Of a stretch of DNA of 64,000 nucleotides, positions 7,430-15,569 are shown piece by piece. Position numbers and translations under genes: made by a program. Every line of letters begins with the position of its first letter. The stretch's first letter is position 1. A model generated the notes under the pieces. That model did no database searches and was not told the origin of the DNA. It saw nothing but the letters and a program-made list of their open reading frames with translations. The stretch is from Streptomyces chrestomyceticus JCM 4735 (GTDB lineage Bacteria > Actinomycetota > Actinomycetes > Streptomycetales > Streptomycetaceae): contig NZ_BHZC01000001.1 in NCBI RefSeq assembly GCF_003865135.1, positions 1,488,001 to 1,552,000 on the forward strand. The letters are read 5' to 3'.

Positions 7430-8581
7430 TCACGGCTCCAGGCGGGCGACGCGCCCGTCCTCCCCCGCCGCCCAGCAGCCGAGGTCGGCGGAGCAGTCGA
7501 CGGTGTCGTACGACTCGTCGTCGAAGGTGTGCCAGGACCGGCCGCCGTCGAGCGTGACGTCGCTGCCCGTCGGCCCGACGGCCAGGGCGACGCGCGTGGT
7601 GCGGGGGAACCAGGCCACACCGGACCGGTAGCGCTTCGGCGGCCGGGCGGCCGCCTGCCAGGACGCGCCGCCGTCCGCGCTCACCGCGGCGGCCTTGGGC
7701 GAGGGCCGGCCGGTCCGGTGGTCGCCGCCGACCGCGAGCCCGTGCGTACGGTCGCGGAAGGCCAGGCCGAAGACGCCGCGCGCCGGGTCGCCCGCCGGGA
7801 CCGGCGTCTCGGAGACGGTCCAGCTCCGGCCGCGGTCCGGGGAGTACAGGACCCGGCTCTTCGCCGCGCCGCCGGTCGCGAACCACGCGTCGTACGCGCC
7901 GGAGCTGACCAGGCACTGGCCGCTGGCCGCGAAGGACGCCTCGCCGGGCTGGGCGGGCGGCATGCCGCGGGTGGGCAGCACCCGCCAGTTCCGGCCGCCG
8001 TCGGCGGTGGACAGGATGCGGTACGTGCCGTCGACGGGATCGGCGAGCGCGATGCCGTGGCTGCTGTCGAAGAACGTCATGCAGTCGTAGAAGGCGCGCG
8101 GGTCGGTGTTGCGGAAGCTCTCGGTCCAGGTGGCGCCGCCGTCGTCCGTACGGAAGACCCGGGACGCCGCGCCCTCGCCGGCCGACAGCACCACGGCGTG
8201 CCGCGCGTCGAACGCCTCGATGTCGCGGAACTCCAGCTTCCCGGCGCCCGGCGGCGAGACGTCCCGCCAGTGGTCACCGCCGTCGCGGGTGCGCAGCACG
8301 GTCCCGCCGGTGCCCGCGACCCAGGCGGTGCTGCGGCTGACGGCGGCCAGGCCGCGGAAGCGCGCGTGGCTGTCGCTGTCCTTCTCGTCCCAGCCGCCGC
8401 CCAGCACCCCGGACACCGTCAGCGGCCCCGCGGCGGGACGTGCGGCGGCGGACGGCTGTGCCGACACGGGAGCCGCGCCCGCGACGCCGATCACCGCGGC
8501 GCAGGCCACCGCCCACACTCCGCGCCCGCGTCTCCGGCGTCCCGGCTGTCCTTGCTGTCCCGGCTTCCCCATGACCCTCAT
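7430..8581 (-). CDS. Secreted Ycf48/BNR-type beta-propeller protein
   Basis: About 383 residues from ATG 8581 (an ATG nine bases further in is an alternative). An N-terminal basic stretch and hydrophobic core (VWAVACAAVIGVAGAAPVSA) form a signal peptide with cleavage near AQP. The mature protein repeats propeller blades of the type S-x-DGGxxW: RTRDGGDHWRDV, RTDDGGATWTES, STADGGRNWRVL, SPDRGRSWTVSE, SADGGASWQAA and TLDGGRSWHTF. Such BNR/Ycf48-like blades occur in sialidases and photosystem assembly factors and in many uncharacterised actinobacterial extracytoplasmic proteins. No sialidase active-site arginine triad is obvious, so I call it a propeller of unknown binding function. Transcribed alone, convergent with the methyltransferase. 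Confidence 0.82.
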   Translation of the reverse strand: MRVMGKPGQQGQPGRRRRGRGVWAVACAAVIGVAGAAPVSAQPSAAARPAAGPLTVSGVLGGGWDEKDSDSHARFRGLAAVSRSTAWVAGTGGTVLRTRDGGDHWRDVSPPGAGKLEFRDIEAFDARHAVVLSAGEGAASRVFRTDDGGATWTESFRNTDPRAFYDCMTFFDSSHGIALADPVDGTYRILSTADGGRNWRVLPTRGMPPAQPGEASFAASGQCLVSSGAYDAWFATGGAAKSRVLYSPDRGRSWTVSETPVPAGDPARGVFGLAFRDRTHGLAVGGDHRTGRPSPKAAAVSADGGASWQAAARPPKRYRSGVAWFPRTTRVALAVGPTGSDVTLDGGRSWHTFDDESYDTVDCSADLGCWAAGEDGRVARLEP

Positions 8582-8757
8582 GACGCTGGAAGCTAGCCCA
8601 GCCGGGACGCCCCGTCCAGACATTCCCGTACGAGCCTCCGTACGCGTCTCGCCTCGCGCCGGCCCGGTGCCGCTCCTACTGTGCTGAACAGGGGGTACGG
8701 AAGCGGCCGGGGGGCGAAGCGGGAGGAGACGGCGATGGACCGGCAGGAGATCCGCTC

Positions 8758-9072
8758 ATGAACGCGCCGGCCCCGGTGACGGTGACCGACGACCGCGCCG
8801 CGAACCGCTACGAGGCCAGGATCGGCGGCGAAGTGGCGGGCGTGGCGGCCTATCTGCGCGCCGAGGGGCTGATCGCGCTCGTGCACACCGAGGTGGACCC
8901 GGTGTACGAGGGCAACGGCGTCGGTTCGGCGCTGACCCGGCACGCGCTGGACGCGGCACGGGCGGACGGGCTGCGGGTGCTGGCCGTGTGCCCGTTCGTC
9001 GCGGGCTGGATGGCGCGGCACCCCGAGTACGGCGACCTCGCCTACGAGAACCGCAGCACGGTCACGGACTGA
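8758..9072 (+). CDS. Small GNAT-fold N-acetyltransferase (NATD1/YjdJ-like)
   Basis: A 104-residue protein starting at ATG 8758 with AGGAG about 14 bases upstream. It contains the acetyl-CoA loop region EGNGVGSALTRHALDAARA and the family tail LRVLAVCPFVAGWMARHPEY, characteristic of the minimal GNAT proteins related to YjdJ and human NATD1. These are single-domain acetyltransferases without known substrates. It is oriented towards the convergent sigma-factor gene; the stop codons of both genes fall inside one palindromic hairpin at 9069-9089. Confidence 0.88.
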   Translation: MNAPAPVTVTDDRAANRYEARIGGEVAGVAAYLRAEGLIALVHTEVDPVYEGNGVGSALTRHALDAARADGLRVLAVCPFVAGWMARHPEYGDLAYENRSTVTD

Positions 9073-9089
9073 CGCCGCGGCGGCGTCAG
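9069..9089. terminator. Hairpin containing both stop codons of convergent genes
   Basis: CTGACGCCG (9069-9077) and CGGCGTCAG (9081-9089) are perfect arms around CGG. The TGA of the GNAT gene (9070-9072) and the TGA of the minus-strand sigma gene (9086-9088) both lie inside the stem. Probable bidirectional terminator. Confidence 0.6.
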
Positions 9090-10572
9090 CCGATACGGCA
9101 GATCCACACCCAGCCCCAGCCCCAGTGGCAGTGCTCGGGCGGGGTGGGGCCGGCGGTGGGGGTGGGCGTGAGCGTCGGGGTGGGCGAGACCGTCGGAGTC
9201 GGGGTGAGCGTGGGGGTGGGAGTCGGAGTGGGCGTGGGCCGTGCCGTGGGACTGCCGGTCGGTGCGGGCGTGGGGGTCGCGGTCGGTCCGGACGCCGTCG
9301 GGTCCGGAGCGGGGCTCGTCGCCGATCTCGTGGGGGACGGCGTGAGTGCGGGTGAGCTTGACGGCGAGGCGGCCGGTCCGCCCGCACGGGGCGCCGACGC
9401 CGCACTCGCCGTGCCACGGGCCGCCGGTGCCGACGGTGCGGCCGGAACGCCGGTGGGTACGGACGTCGCCGACCGCTCCTCGGTGGCCTCGGGCACCGCC
9501 CGGCCCGCGCCGTCGCCCGGTCGCGTGCCGCCCCCGGCCCCGTCCGGCGCCGCCGCCGTCCGCTCGGCCGTCGGCGCCGCTTCGCCGCCGGTCAGCGCGA
9601 TGCCCGCGGCGACCGCCACCCCGGCGACCACCGCGACGCCGACACCCGCGACGGTGGCGGCCACCGGCCCGGCCTGCCCGATCTGCCCGCGTAGCAGATG
9701 CCGTACGGATTTCTGTACGGCGGTGAGCGCCTTCTGCACGGACGCGGCCGTACCGCTCCCGGCCGCGTGGGCGCCCCGGCCGCGGCGGCCCCGGCCCCCG
9801 CGAGCGGCAGCAGGAACTTCGCCGAACCGCCCGCCAGGAACACCAGCAGCGCGGGGCCGGTGAGCGCGGGCAGCCGGTCGTTGGCCCGGGTGAGCAGTGC
9901 CATGCGGGCCCGGCAGTCGGGGCAGTCCGCGAGGTGGCCGGTGACCCCGTCGGCCTGTTTCGCGGTGGCCTCGCCCCGTACGTACGCGGGCATCCGCTGC
10001 CAGTGCACCTCGCACGCCGGGTCGTCCGGGGTGCCGGGCACCGAGCCGAGGAACGCCTGCCGCATGCCCTCCCGGGCCCGGTGCAGCAGCACGGCCGTCG
10101 CGCCCTTGCCCGCCCCGATCGCCTTGCCGACCGCCTCCAGCGGCTGGTCCTCGGCCTCCGCCAGCCACAGCGCCGTCACCCAGCGCTGCGGGAGCCGTCC
10201 CATGACGCGGGCGAGCAGATCGACGTAGGCGACGCGCTGCGCCGGGTCGGCGTGCTCGGCCGCCGGACCGGTGCCGGGCCACGCCTGGCCGTCCTCGGGG
10301 TCCTGCGGTATCTCCCGGGCGTTGGCCGCGCCGACGGCCGAGGCGAGGTGGCGGATCGTGGTACGGAGGTAGGCCGGGACGTTGTCGATGCGGTGCCCGG
10401 ACCGGATGCGGCGCCAGACCCGGAAGTGCGCCTCGGCGACGAGGTCCTCGGCGAGCCAGGCGCTGGTGGTCAGCGACCGTGCGTAGGCGACCAGGCGCGG
10501 GTGCTCGCGCTCGTAGAGCCGGGTGTAGTCGTCCGCCGTCGACGCCGGGGACCCTGCGGATGCTTCGGACAT
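9086..10572 (-). CDS. ECF sigma factor fused to zinc-finger and membrane anchor (apparent frameshift)
   Basis: Reading from ATG 10572, residues about 15-85 form sigma region 2 and 115-176 region 4 ([20 protein letters not shown] and [16 protein letters not shown]). Residues 187-222 are an anti-sigma-type zinc finger with H213-x3-C217-x2-C220. A hydrophobic segment (238-262) follows. At about 9774-9777 the frame breaks: the sensible continuation [20 protein letters not shown] lies in another frame that runs to the stop at 9086. It encodes a second membrane helix ([20 protein letters not shown]), a Ser/Ala/Pro linker, a Thr-Pro repeat tail and an aromatic end ([14 protein letters not shown]). 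One extra G in the GGGG run would restore a protein of about 495 residues. The break is either a sequencing error or a real lesion truncating the membrane part. Confidence 0.8.
9143..9288. repeat. Low-complexity Thr-Pro repeat coding tract
   Basis: Roughly 145 bases of imperfect GTGGGGGTG/GTCGGGGTG-like repeats on the plus strand encode [12 protein letters not shown] repeats on the minus strand, the extracytoplasmic tail of the sigma-factor fusion. The strong G/C strand bias makes this prone to slippage. Confidence 0.8.
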
Positions 10573-10744
10573 GAACGGCCAACCCCTGACGTGTCACCCC
10601 CCAGCGCCGGAGCTGCGCCGCGCCTCCGGCCGGGCGCCCCGGTCCGGTCACAGGCTCTCGTGCGCGGGCAGACCCATTCCGGTTCTGACGGCCTTGCTTG
10701 GATTGCGCAAGCGTAAGGAGCACATATCGCCGCGATCAAAGTTC

Positions 10745-10758
10745 GTGACGTACCTCAC
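10745..10758. promoter_or_regulatory. Crp-like dyad upstream of first SsgA-like gene
   Basis: GTGACGTACCTCAC fits the cAMP-receptor-protein consensus GTGAnnnnnnTCAC exactly. It starts 105 nt before the SsgA-like start codon at 10850, in a 277-nt gap (10573-10849) shared with the divergent sigma-factor gene. An almost identical site stands at the same distance before the second SsgA-like gene. Confidence 0.55.
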
Positions 10759-10849
10759 GCGGCGATTCGGTGCACTGGCGTAATACGCGGCGCGTCTTAC
10801 GGGTCGTAGAGGCACAGACCCGTCCGCACGAGCACCCAGGGAGCCGGCG

Positions 10850-11263
10850 ATGCCCCACGCCATCGACCAAGCCGTACACGCCCGACTGATCGCGACCGTG
10901 CCCCGGTCGCGGAAGGTCCCCGCCCGGCTGCGCTACGACAGCGAGGACCCGCTGGCGGTGCACGTCGTCTTCCCGCCGGTGGCGTCGCTGGACGGCGCGG
11001 AGGTCGGGTGGACCTTCGCGCGCGACCTGCTGGCGGACGGCCTGCGGGAGCCGTCCGGCCAGGGTGACGTGCACATCTGGCCGTGCGGCCCGGACCACAC
11101 GATGCTGGAGTTCCACACCGCCGACGGCCTGGCCATGGTGCAGTTCCCGGCCCGTGACTTGCGCCGGTTCCTGATGCGGTCGTACGGCGCGGTGCCCATG
11201 GGCGCCGAGGCCCGCCACCTCGACGTCGAGGGCGACCTCGCGGCCCTGCTGCGCGAGGCGTAG
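10850..11263 (+). CDS. SsgA-like sporulation/cell-division regulator (copy 1)
   Basis: A 137-residue protein starting at ATG 10850 behind GGGAG. The sequence reads as a complete SsgA-like protein: DPLAVHVVFPP, GAEVGWTFARDLLADGL, GDVHIWPCGPDHTMLEFH and AMVQFPARDLRRFLMRSY are family hallmarks. These proteins are confined to morphologically complex actinobacteria, where they position division and cell-wall machinery during sporulation (SsgB recruits FtsZ with SsgA). A paralogue sits at 18488 and shares the N-terminal IDQAV core and a comparable upstream Crp-like site. Which SsgA-G class it belongs to cannot be decided by eye. A pair of IS elements begins 27 nt after the stop. Confidence 0.92.
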   Translation: MPHAIDQAVHARLIATVPRSRKVPARLRYDSEDPLAVHVVFPPVASLDGAEVGWTFARDLLADGLREPSGQGDVHIWPCGPDHTMLEFHTADGLAMVQFPARDLRRFLMRSYGAVPMGAEARHLDVEGDLAALLREA

Positions 11264-11290
11264 GCCGCCGGGTGCGGCCGTCCTGCCTCA

Positions 11291-12412
11291 GAGGTCGTTT
11301 TCTCCCGTTGTTTCATCCCGTGATGCGTGTTTGATCCGGTGATGTCGGGGTGCGCCAGGAGATGGTGTTCTCGCCGGTGAGGCGGCGGGCCATGAGGTCG
11401 GTCATGGCCAGGTGGATCAGGGCTTCGGAGCGGGCCGGGAGGGTGTCGCAGTCGCGGACCAGGCGGCGGTGCAGCATCAGCCAGCCGTAGGTGCGCTCGA
11501 CCGTCCACCGCTTCGGGAACGGGGTGAATGCCCTGGTCCCGGGGGTGCGTTCGACGGTTTCCATATCGATGCCGAGGGCGGCGGCGTGCTCGACGAGGTA
11601 CTTGCGGTGGCCGCCGTCGACCCAGACCTTGCGCAGGCGCGGGTGGTCGGCGGCGACCTGGTCGAGCAGCTGAGTGCCGGCGGTGGAGTCCTGGACGCCG
11701 GCCGCGGTGACCAGCACCGCGAACAGGAGGCCGAGCGTGTCGGTGATGATGCTCCGCTTGCGGCCCACGATCTTCTTGCCCGCGTCCGTGCCCTGGCTCC
11801 CGGCGGGGACGCTGGCGGCGCTCTTGACGCTCTGCGCGTCGATCACGCCGGCCGATGGTTCCGCGTTCCGGCCCTGCTGCTGGCGTACCAGGTCCCGCAG
11901 CAGGCCGTTGAGCTGGGCGAAGACGCCGTCCTTCTGCCACTTGGCGAAGTAGCCGTAGATCGTTTCCCAGGGTGGGAAGTCGTGGGGCAGGTAGCGCCAC
12001 TGCACGCCGGCGCGGTCGACGTACAGGATCGCGTTCATGATCTCGCGCAGGCCGTGTTCGGGCGGTCGCCCGATGTCCAGGGCCCGGGCGCGGCGCTCGA
12101 AGCGCCAGGCTGCCAGGACAGGCTCGATCAGCTTCCAGCGGGCATCGGACAGATCACTCGGGCAGGGGCGTCGTGCGCTCATGACTGGGCCGTACCGCCG
12201 GTGCGGGCGCGCGCCCAGGCGCGCGTCCGCCCCTGTGGCAGCGCGGCCGCGGAACGGGCGTCCTGGGATGAGACAGGCGCAAGCCGCCTCGCCCCCCAGG
12301 CGTCCCCCCCTCCGGCTCCCAGGAACCAACCGCGCCTCAGATCCCATCAGCACCACGTTCTCGCAGTTCACAAAAACGTTCCTATTGCCATGAAACAGGA
12401 AAAAACAACCTC
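11291..12412 (-). mobile_element. IS5-family insertion sequence A (IS1031-like group)
   Basis: An element of about 1.12 kb with imperfect terminal inverted repeats: GAGGTCGTTTTCTCCCGTT at 11291 and, on the other strand from 12412, GAGGTTGTTTTTTCCTGTT. TCA flanks both ends (11288-11290 and 12413-12415), fitting the 3-bp TNA target duplication of the IS1031 group. It encloses one intact transposase gene and abuts element B on the right. Confidence 0.8.
11313..12182 (-). CDS. IS5-family transposase (element A)
   Basis: A 289-residue transposase read from ATG 12182, inside element A. The N-terminal DUF4096-type domain has SDLSDARWKLIEPVL, followed by GVQWRYLPHDFPPWETIYGY. The DDE catalytic domain shows the first Asp in AGVIDAQSVKSAA, the second in RKVWVDGGHRKYL, and the glutamate in KRWTVERTYGWLMLHRRLVR. 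All three acidic residues and the family YREK-like block are present and the frame is open, so the enzyme looks functional. It is clearly homologous to the element B transposase but differs at many positions, so the two are different IS types rather than a recent duplication. Confidence 0.93.
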   Translation of the reverse strand: MSARRPCPSDLSDARWKLIEPVLAAWRFERRARALDIGRPPEHGLREIMNAILYVDRAGVQWRYLPHDFPPWETIYGYFAKWQKDGVFAQLNGLLRDLVRQQQGRNAEPSAGVIDAQSVKSAASVPAGSQGTDAGKKIVGRKRSIITDTLGLLFAVLVTAAGVQDSTAGTQLLDQVAADHPRLRKVWVDGGHRKYLVEHAAALGIDMETVERTPGTRAFTPFPKRWTVERTYGWLMLHRRLVRDCDTLPARSEALIHLAMTDLMARRLTGENTISWRTPTSPDQTRITG

Positions 12413-12572
12413 TCAGAAGTCGTTTTCCTCTGTAGTGCGGTGTTATCCCTGGTTTTGTGTCCACTGCTGAGCTGGTTCTGGTGAGTCTGTAGTGAAAGTC
12501 AGGGCCGGCGAGGCGGACGGTGTGGTGTCTGGGGCGAGAGCCTGCTTCCGCCTGTCTCATTCCAGGACGCCC
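12256..12572. repeat. 29-bp inverted repeat shared by the two IS upstream regions
   Basis: 12256-12284 and 12544-12572 are inverted copies differing at two bases; the core is GTCCTGGnATGAGACAGGCG. They represent the homologous upstream regions of the two oppositely oriented transposase genes. The pair could form a large cruciform or recombine to invert the segment between. Confidence 0.75.
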
Positions 12573-13527
12573 GCTTCTGTTCCGTGCTTCCACGCGGCCG
12601 GACATGCGCCTGGGCGCACGCCCCCGACCGGCGGTACGTCCAGGTCATGACCAGCCGTCGCCCCTATCCAAGTGACCTGTCCGATGCCCGCTGGGAGCTG
12701 ATCGAACCCGTGCTCACCGCCTGGCAGGCCCGGCGCCGCCAAGGCGCCCTGGGCTTCGGCCGCCCGCCCGAGCACGACCTGCGCCGCCTCATGGACGCGA
12801 TCCTCTACGTCGACCGCACCGGCGTCCCCTGGCGCTACCTGCCCCACGACTTCCCGCCCAACCAGACCGTCTACGGCTACTTCGCCCAGTGGCAACGGGA
12901 CGGCGTCTTCACCCAGCTCACCGGCCTGCTGCGGCGCCTGGTCCGCGAGGCCGAGGGCCGCGGCGCCGAGCCGTCCGCGTGCGTGCTGGACTCCCAGACC
13001 GTCAAGACCTCCGCCAACGTTCCCCGCGCCGGCCAGGGCGCCGACGCCGGCAAGCGGATCATCGGCCGCAAGCGCCACCTCGGCTGCGACACCCTGGGCC
13101 TGCTGCTGACCGTCCTGGTCACCGCCGCCAGCGTGTCCGACACCGCGGCCGGCACCACCCTACTGACCCGCATCGCCGCGGCCCACCCGCGCGTGACCAA
13201 GGCCTGGGTGGACGCCGGCTACCGCACCCGCGCCATCGACCACGGCGCCCGGCTCGGCATCGATGTCCAGCCCGTCACCCGCCCGCCGGGCCGCCGCGGC
13301 TTCGTGCTCATTCCGCAGCGCTGGACCATCGAGCGCAGCATCGGCTGGCTCATGCACCACCGCAGACTCGCCCGCGACTACGAAACCCACCCGCACCGCT
13401 CCGAGGCCCTGATCCAGCTCGCGGTGATCGACCTCATGACCCGCCGCCTCACCGGCGAAACCACCCCCAACTGGCGCGGAACCTGACCCCCCGGAACCAG
13501 ACACCCACCACAGGACCAAACGCTCAG
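12416..13527 (+). mobile_element. IS5-family insertion sequence B
   Basis: An element of about 1.11 kb abutting element A. The left end (from about 12416, GAAGTCGTTTTCC) resembles the element A terminus. The right end, read on the other strand, contains CGTTTGGTCCTGTGGTGGGTG and matches the left end CGTTTTCCTCTGTAGTGCGGTG at 16 of the aligned inner positions. TCA occurs on both sides (12413-12415 and 13528-13530), consistent with a TNA target duplication. The outermost five bases do not match, so the exact right border (13522-13527) is uncertain. Confidence 0.65.
12647..13486 (+). CDS. IS5-family transposase (element B)
   Basis: A 279-residue transposase starting at ATG 12647. The N-terminal domain reads SDLSDARWELIEPVL and WRYLPHDFPPNQTVYGYFAQ. 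The catalytic residues lie in CVLDSQTVKTSANV (first D), KAWVDAGYRTRAID (second D) and QRWTIERSIGWLMHHRRLAR (E). The frame is complete, so the enzyme looks intact. It is divergent from the element A transposase, with about 460 nt between their starts, and ends 41 nt before the convergent PEP-mutase gene. It probably belongs to the same broad IS5 subgroup commonly found in Streptomyces. Confidence 0.93.
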   Translation: MTSRRPYPSDLSDARWELIEPVLTAWQARRRQGALGFGRPPEHDLRRLMDAILYVDRTGVPWRYLPHDFPPNQTVYGYFAQWQRDGVFTQLTGLLRRLVREAEGRGAEPSACVLDSQTVKTSANVPRAGQGADAGKRIIGRKRHLGCDTLGLLLTVLVTAASVSDTAAGTTLLTRIAAAHPRVTKAWVDAGYRTRAIDHGARLGIDVQPVTRPPGRRGFVLIPQRWTIERSIGWLMHHRRLARDYETHPHRSEALIQLAVIDLMTRRLTGETTPNWRGT

Positions 13528-14412
13528 TCAGTCGCGCCCCAGCAGGGTGTTCAGCTCGCCGTAGGCGAGACCGTCCGCCAGCGTGCCGTACGTGCCGGTG
13601 GTCAGCAGTTCGCGGGCCGCGGCGCGCACCAGCGCATGTGCGGCCTGCGCGATGCCCGAGCCGACACTGACCCGGGCGGCGCCCAGCGCGCCGAGTTCGG
13701 CGACGGTCGGCGCGTCGGGGCCCGCCATCACGTTCAACGGGAGGGTGATGCCCGCGGCCAGCTCCCGTACGGTCGCGGGGTCCACGACTCCCGGCACGAA
13801 GACGCCGTCCGCTCCTGCCTCTGCATAGACGGCTGCCCGCTCCAGCGTCTCCTTGAGCCGCGCCTCCTCGTTCTCACCTGCCTCCGACAGGTACGTGTCG
13901 ATCCGGGCGTTGAGGAACAGCGGCACGCCGGCCCCGTCGGCCGCCCGGCGCGCGGCGGCGATCCGGGCCGCCTGCTCCCGCGCGGGCCGCAGCGGGGCGG
14001 GTCCGCCGTGCGTGGCGTCCTCGATGTTGACGCCCGCCGCGCCTGCCGCGACGACTCCGCGCACCGTTTCGGCCACGTCCTCGGGCCGGTCCCCGTAGCC
14101 GCTCTCGATGTCCGCGGTGACGGGCACCGCGACGGCGGCGACGATCCGTGCGATCAGGTCCAGGGCCCGTTCGCGGCCGAGCCGGTCACCGTCCGGCGCG
14201 CCCAGTCCCCAGGCGACGCCCGCGCTGGTGGTGGCGACGGCCCGCGCGCCCGCCGCTTCGACGAGGCGGGCACTCGCGAGGTCCCAGGCGTTGGGCAGCA
14301 CCAGCGGGGCGCCGTGCCGCCGGGCGTCGTCGTGCAGGGCGCGAAAGGCACGTGCCCGGTCCGCGACGGCGGCGGTTGGGGCCGGGACGGGCGAAGCGGT
14401 CGAGGTGTCCAT
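13528..14412 (-). CDS. Isocitrate lyase/PEP mutase superfamily enzyme
   Basis: A 294-residue TIM-barrel enzyme starting at ATG 14412. Family landmarks are LVLPNAWDLASARLVE (N-terminal strand), ARAVATTSAGVAWGLG, the metal-binding VTADIESGYGD, GVNIEDATHG and FLNARIDTYL. This NAWD subgroup contains carboxyvinyl-carboxyphosphonate phosphorylmutase-like and oxaloacetate-decarboxylase-like proteins, most of unknown substrate. The isocitrate lyase KKCGH signature is absent, and no phosphonopyruvate decarboxylase is nearby, so phosphonate synthesis is not supported. It is divergent from the aldo/keto reductase. Its stop codon coincides with the TCA flanking IS element B, whose insertion left the reading frame intact. 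Confidence 0.88.
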   Translation of the reverse strand: MDTSTASPVPAPTAAVADRARAFRALHDDARRHGAPLVLPNAWDLASARLVEAAGARAVATTSAGVAWGLGAPDGDRLGRERALDLIARIVAAVAVPVTADIESGYGDRPEDVAETVRGVVAAGAAGVNIEDATHGGPAPLRPAREQAARIAAARRAADGAGVPLFLNARIDTYLSEAGENEEARLKETLERAAVYAEAGADGVFVPGVVDPATVRELAAGITLPLNVMAGPDAPTVAELGALGAARVSVGSGIAQAAHALVRAAARELLTTGTYGTLADGLAYGELNTLLGRD

Positions 14413-14484
14413 GGGCCACAGTCCAACAGGAGCGGGGACGCGCTTCCGGCGGATTTCCGACGTGTACGCCGTCCCGCCTCCCGC

Positions 14485-14515
14485 TTGACTTCGAGTGCGC
14501 TTCAACAGGAAGAGT
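14485..14515 (+). promoter_or_regulatory. Candidate promoter of the aldo/keto reductase
   Basis: TTGACT (14485-14490) and AAGAGT (14510-14515) are separated by 19 bases that contain TTGA...TCAA symmetry. A long spacer with internal dyad is typical of MerR-family-activated promoters. No MerR gene is in the vicinity, so this is tentative. Confidence 0.3.
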
Positions 14516-14557
14516 GACCGGCGAAACGATCCCGCACTCATCCCGAGGAGCCCCGTC

Positions 14558-15526
14558 ATGCGCACCACCACGCTCGGCAGCACCGGACCCGAGGTCGGCG
14601 TCATCGGCCTCGGCTGCATGGGCATGACGCATGCCTACGACCCGGCCGGCCGCGACGAGGCGACCTCCGTCGACGTGCTCCGGCAGGCGGTCGACCTCGG
14701 GTCGACGCTCATCGACACCGCCGACGTCTACGGCCCGTACACCAACGAGGAGCTGGTGGGCCGGGCGCTGGCGGGCGGGTACCGGGAGCGGGTGGTGCTG
14801 GCCACGAAGGTCGGGCTGGAGATGTCCCCGGACAAGCCGGGTGATCACACCGCGCTGGTGCGCAACGGCCGCCCCGAGCACATCCGCCGCTCCATCGACG
14901 CGAGCCTGCGCCGCCTCGGCACCGACTACGTGGACCTCTACCAGTTGCACCGGGTGGACCCGGAGGTGCCGGTCGAGGAGAGCTGGGGCGCGCTGGCCGA
15001 GGCCGTCCAGGCGGGCAAGGCCCGGCACATCGGTCTGTCGGAGCCGACCGTCGAGGAGATCCGGCGCGCGCAGGCCGTGCACCCGGTCGCCTCCGTGCAG
15101 TCCGAACTGTCGCTGTGGACCCGCGAGGCGCTGGACGAGGTCGTGCCGTACTGCGAGGCGCAGGGCATCGCCTTCCTGCCGTTCTCGCCGCTCGGCCGCG
15201 GCTTCCTGACCGGCGGCATCACCTCCTTCGACGAGCTGCCGCAGGACGACTTCCGCCGCCGCCTGCCGCGCTTCCAGCAGGACGCGCTGAAGGCCAACCT
15301 GGAGCTGGTGGGCAAGGTCCGCGCCATCGCCGGGCAGCACGGCGCCTCCCCCGCGCAGGTCGCCCTCGCGTGGGTGCTCGCCCAGGGGCGGTACGTCGTC
15401 CCGATCCCCGGCACCAAGACCCCGAAGTACCTGGTGGACAACGTCGGCGCGGCGGACCTCGCCCTGCCGCCCGCCGCCCTGGCGGAGCTGGACGCCCTGC
15501 CGGCGGCCGAGGGCACCCGCTACTGA
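14558..15526 (+). CDS. Aldo/keto reductase
   Basis: A 322-residue NADPH-dependent aldo/keto reductase starting at ATG 14558 after GAGGAG. The catalytic tetrad is visible: Asp and Tyr in STLIDTADVYGPYTNEE, Lys in LATKVGLEM and His in DLYQLHRVDP. The C-terminal cofactor-binding region reads YVVPIPGTKTPKYLVDN. Length and motifs fit the AKR11/13 group (YajO/perakine-reductase-like), which reduces aldehydes and ketones. It is divergent from the PEP-mutase-family gene, with 145 nt between the starts, and convergent with the TetR gene. The substrate cannot be inferred. Confidence 0.92.
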   Translation: MRTTTLGSTGPEVGVIGLGCMGMTHAYDPAGRDEATSVDVLRQAVDLGSTLIDTADVYGPYTNEELVGRALAGGYRERVVLATKVGLEMSPDKPGDHTALVRNGRPEHIRRSIDASLRRLGTDYVDLYQLHRVDPEVPVEESWGALAEAVQAGKARHIGLSEPTVEEIRRAQAVHPVASVQSELSLWTREALDEVVPYCEAQGIAFLPFSPLGRGFLTGGITSFDELPQDDFRRRLPRFQQDALKANLELVGKVRAIAGQHGASPAQVALAWVLAQGRYVVPIPGTKTPKYLVDNVGAADLALPPAALAELDALPAAEGTRY

Positions 15527-15569
15527 GATCGCCCCGGCGTCGCCCCGCCCCGCGTCCACGCCCCCGGTG

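Noticed and set aside
13528..14412. PEP-mutase-family gene as evidence for phosphonate biosynthesis
   Set aside because: The gene is of the NAWD subgroup, no phosphonopyruvate decarboxylase or other phosphonate gene is nearby, and many such proteins are unrelated to phosphonates.
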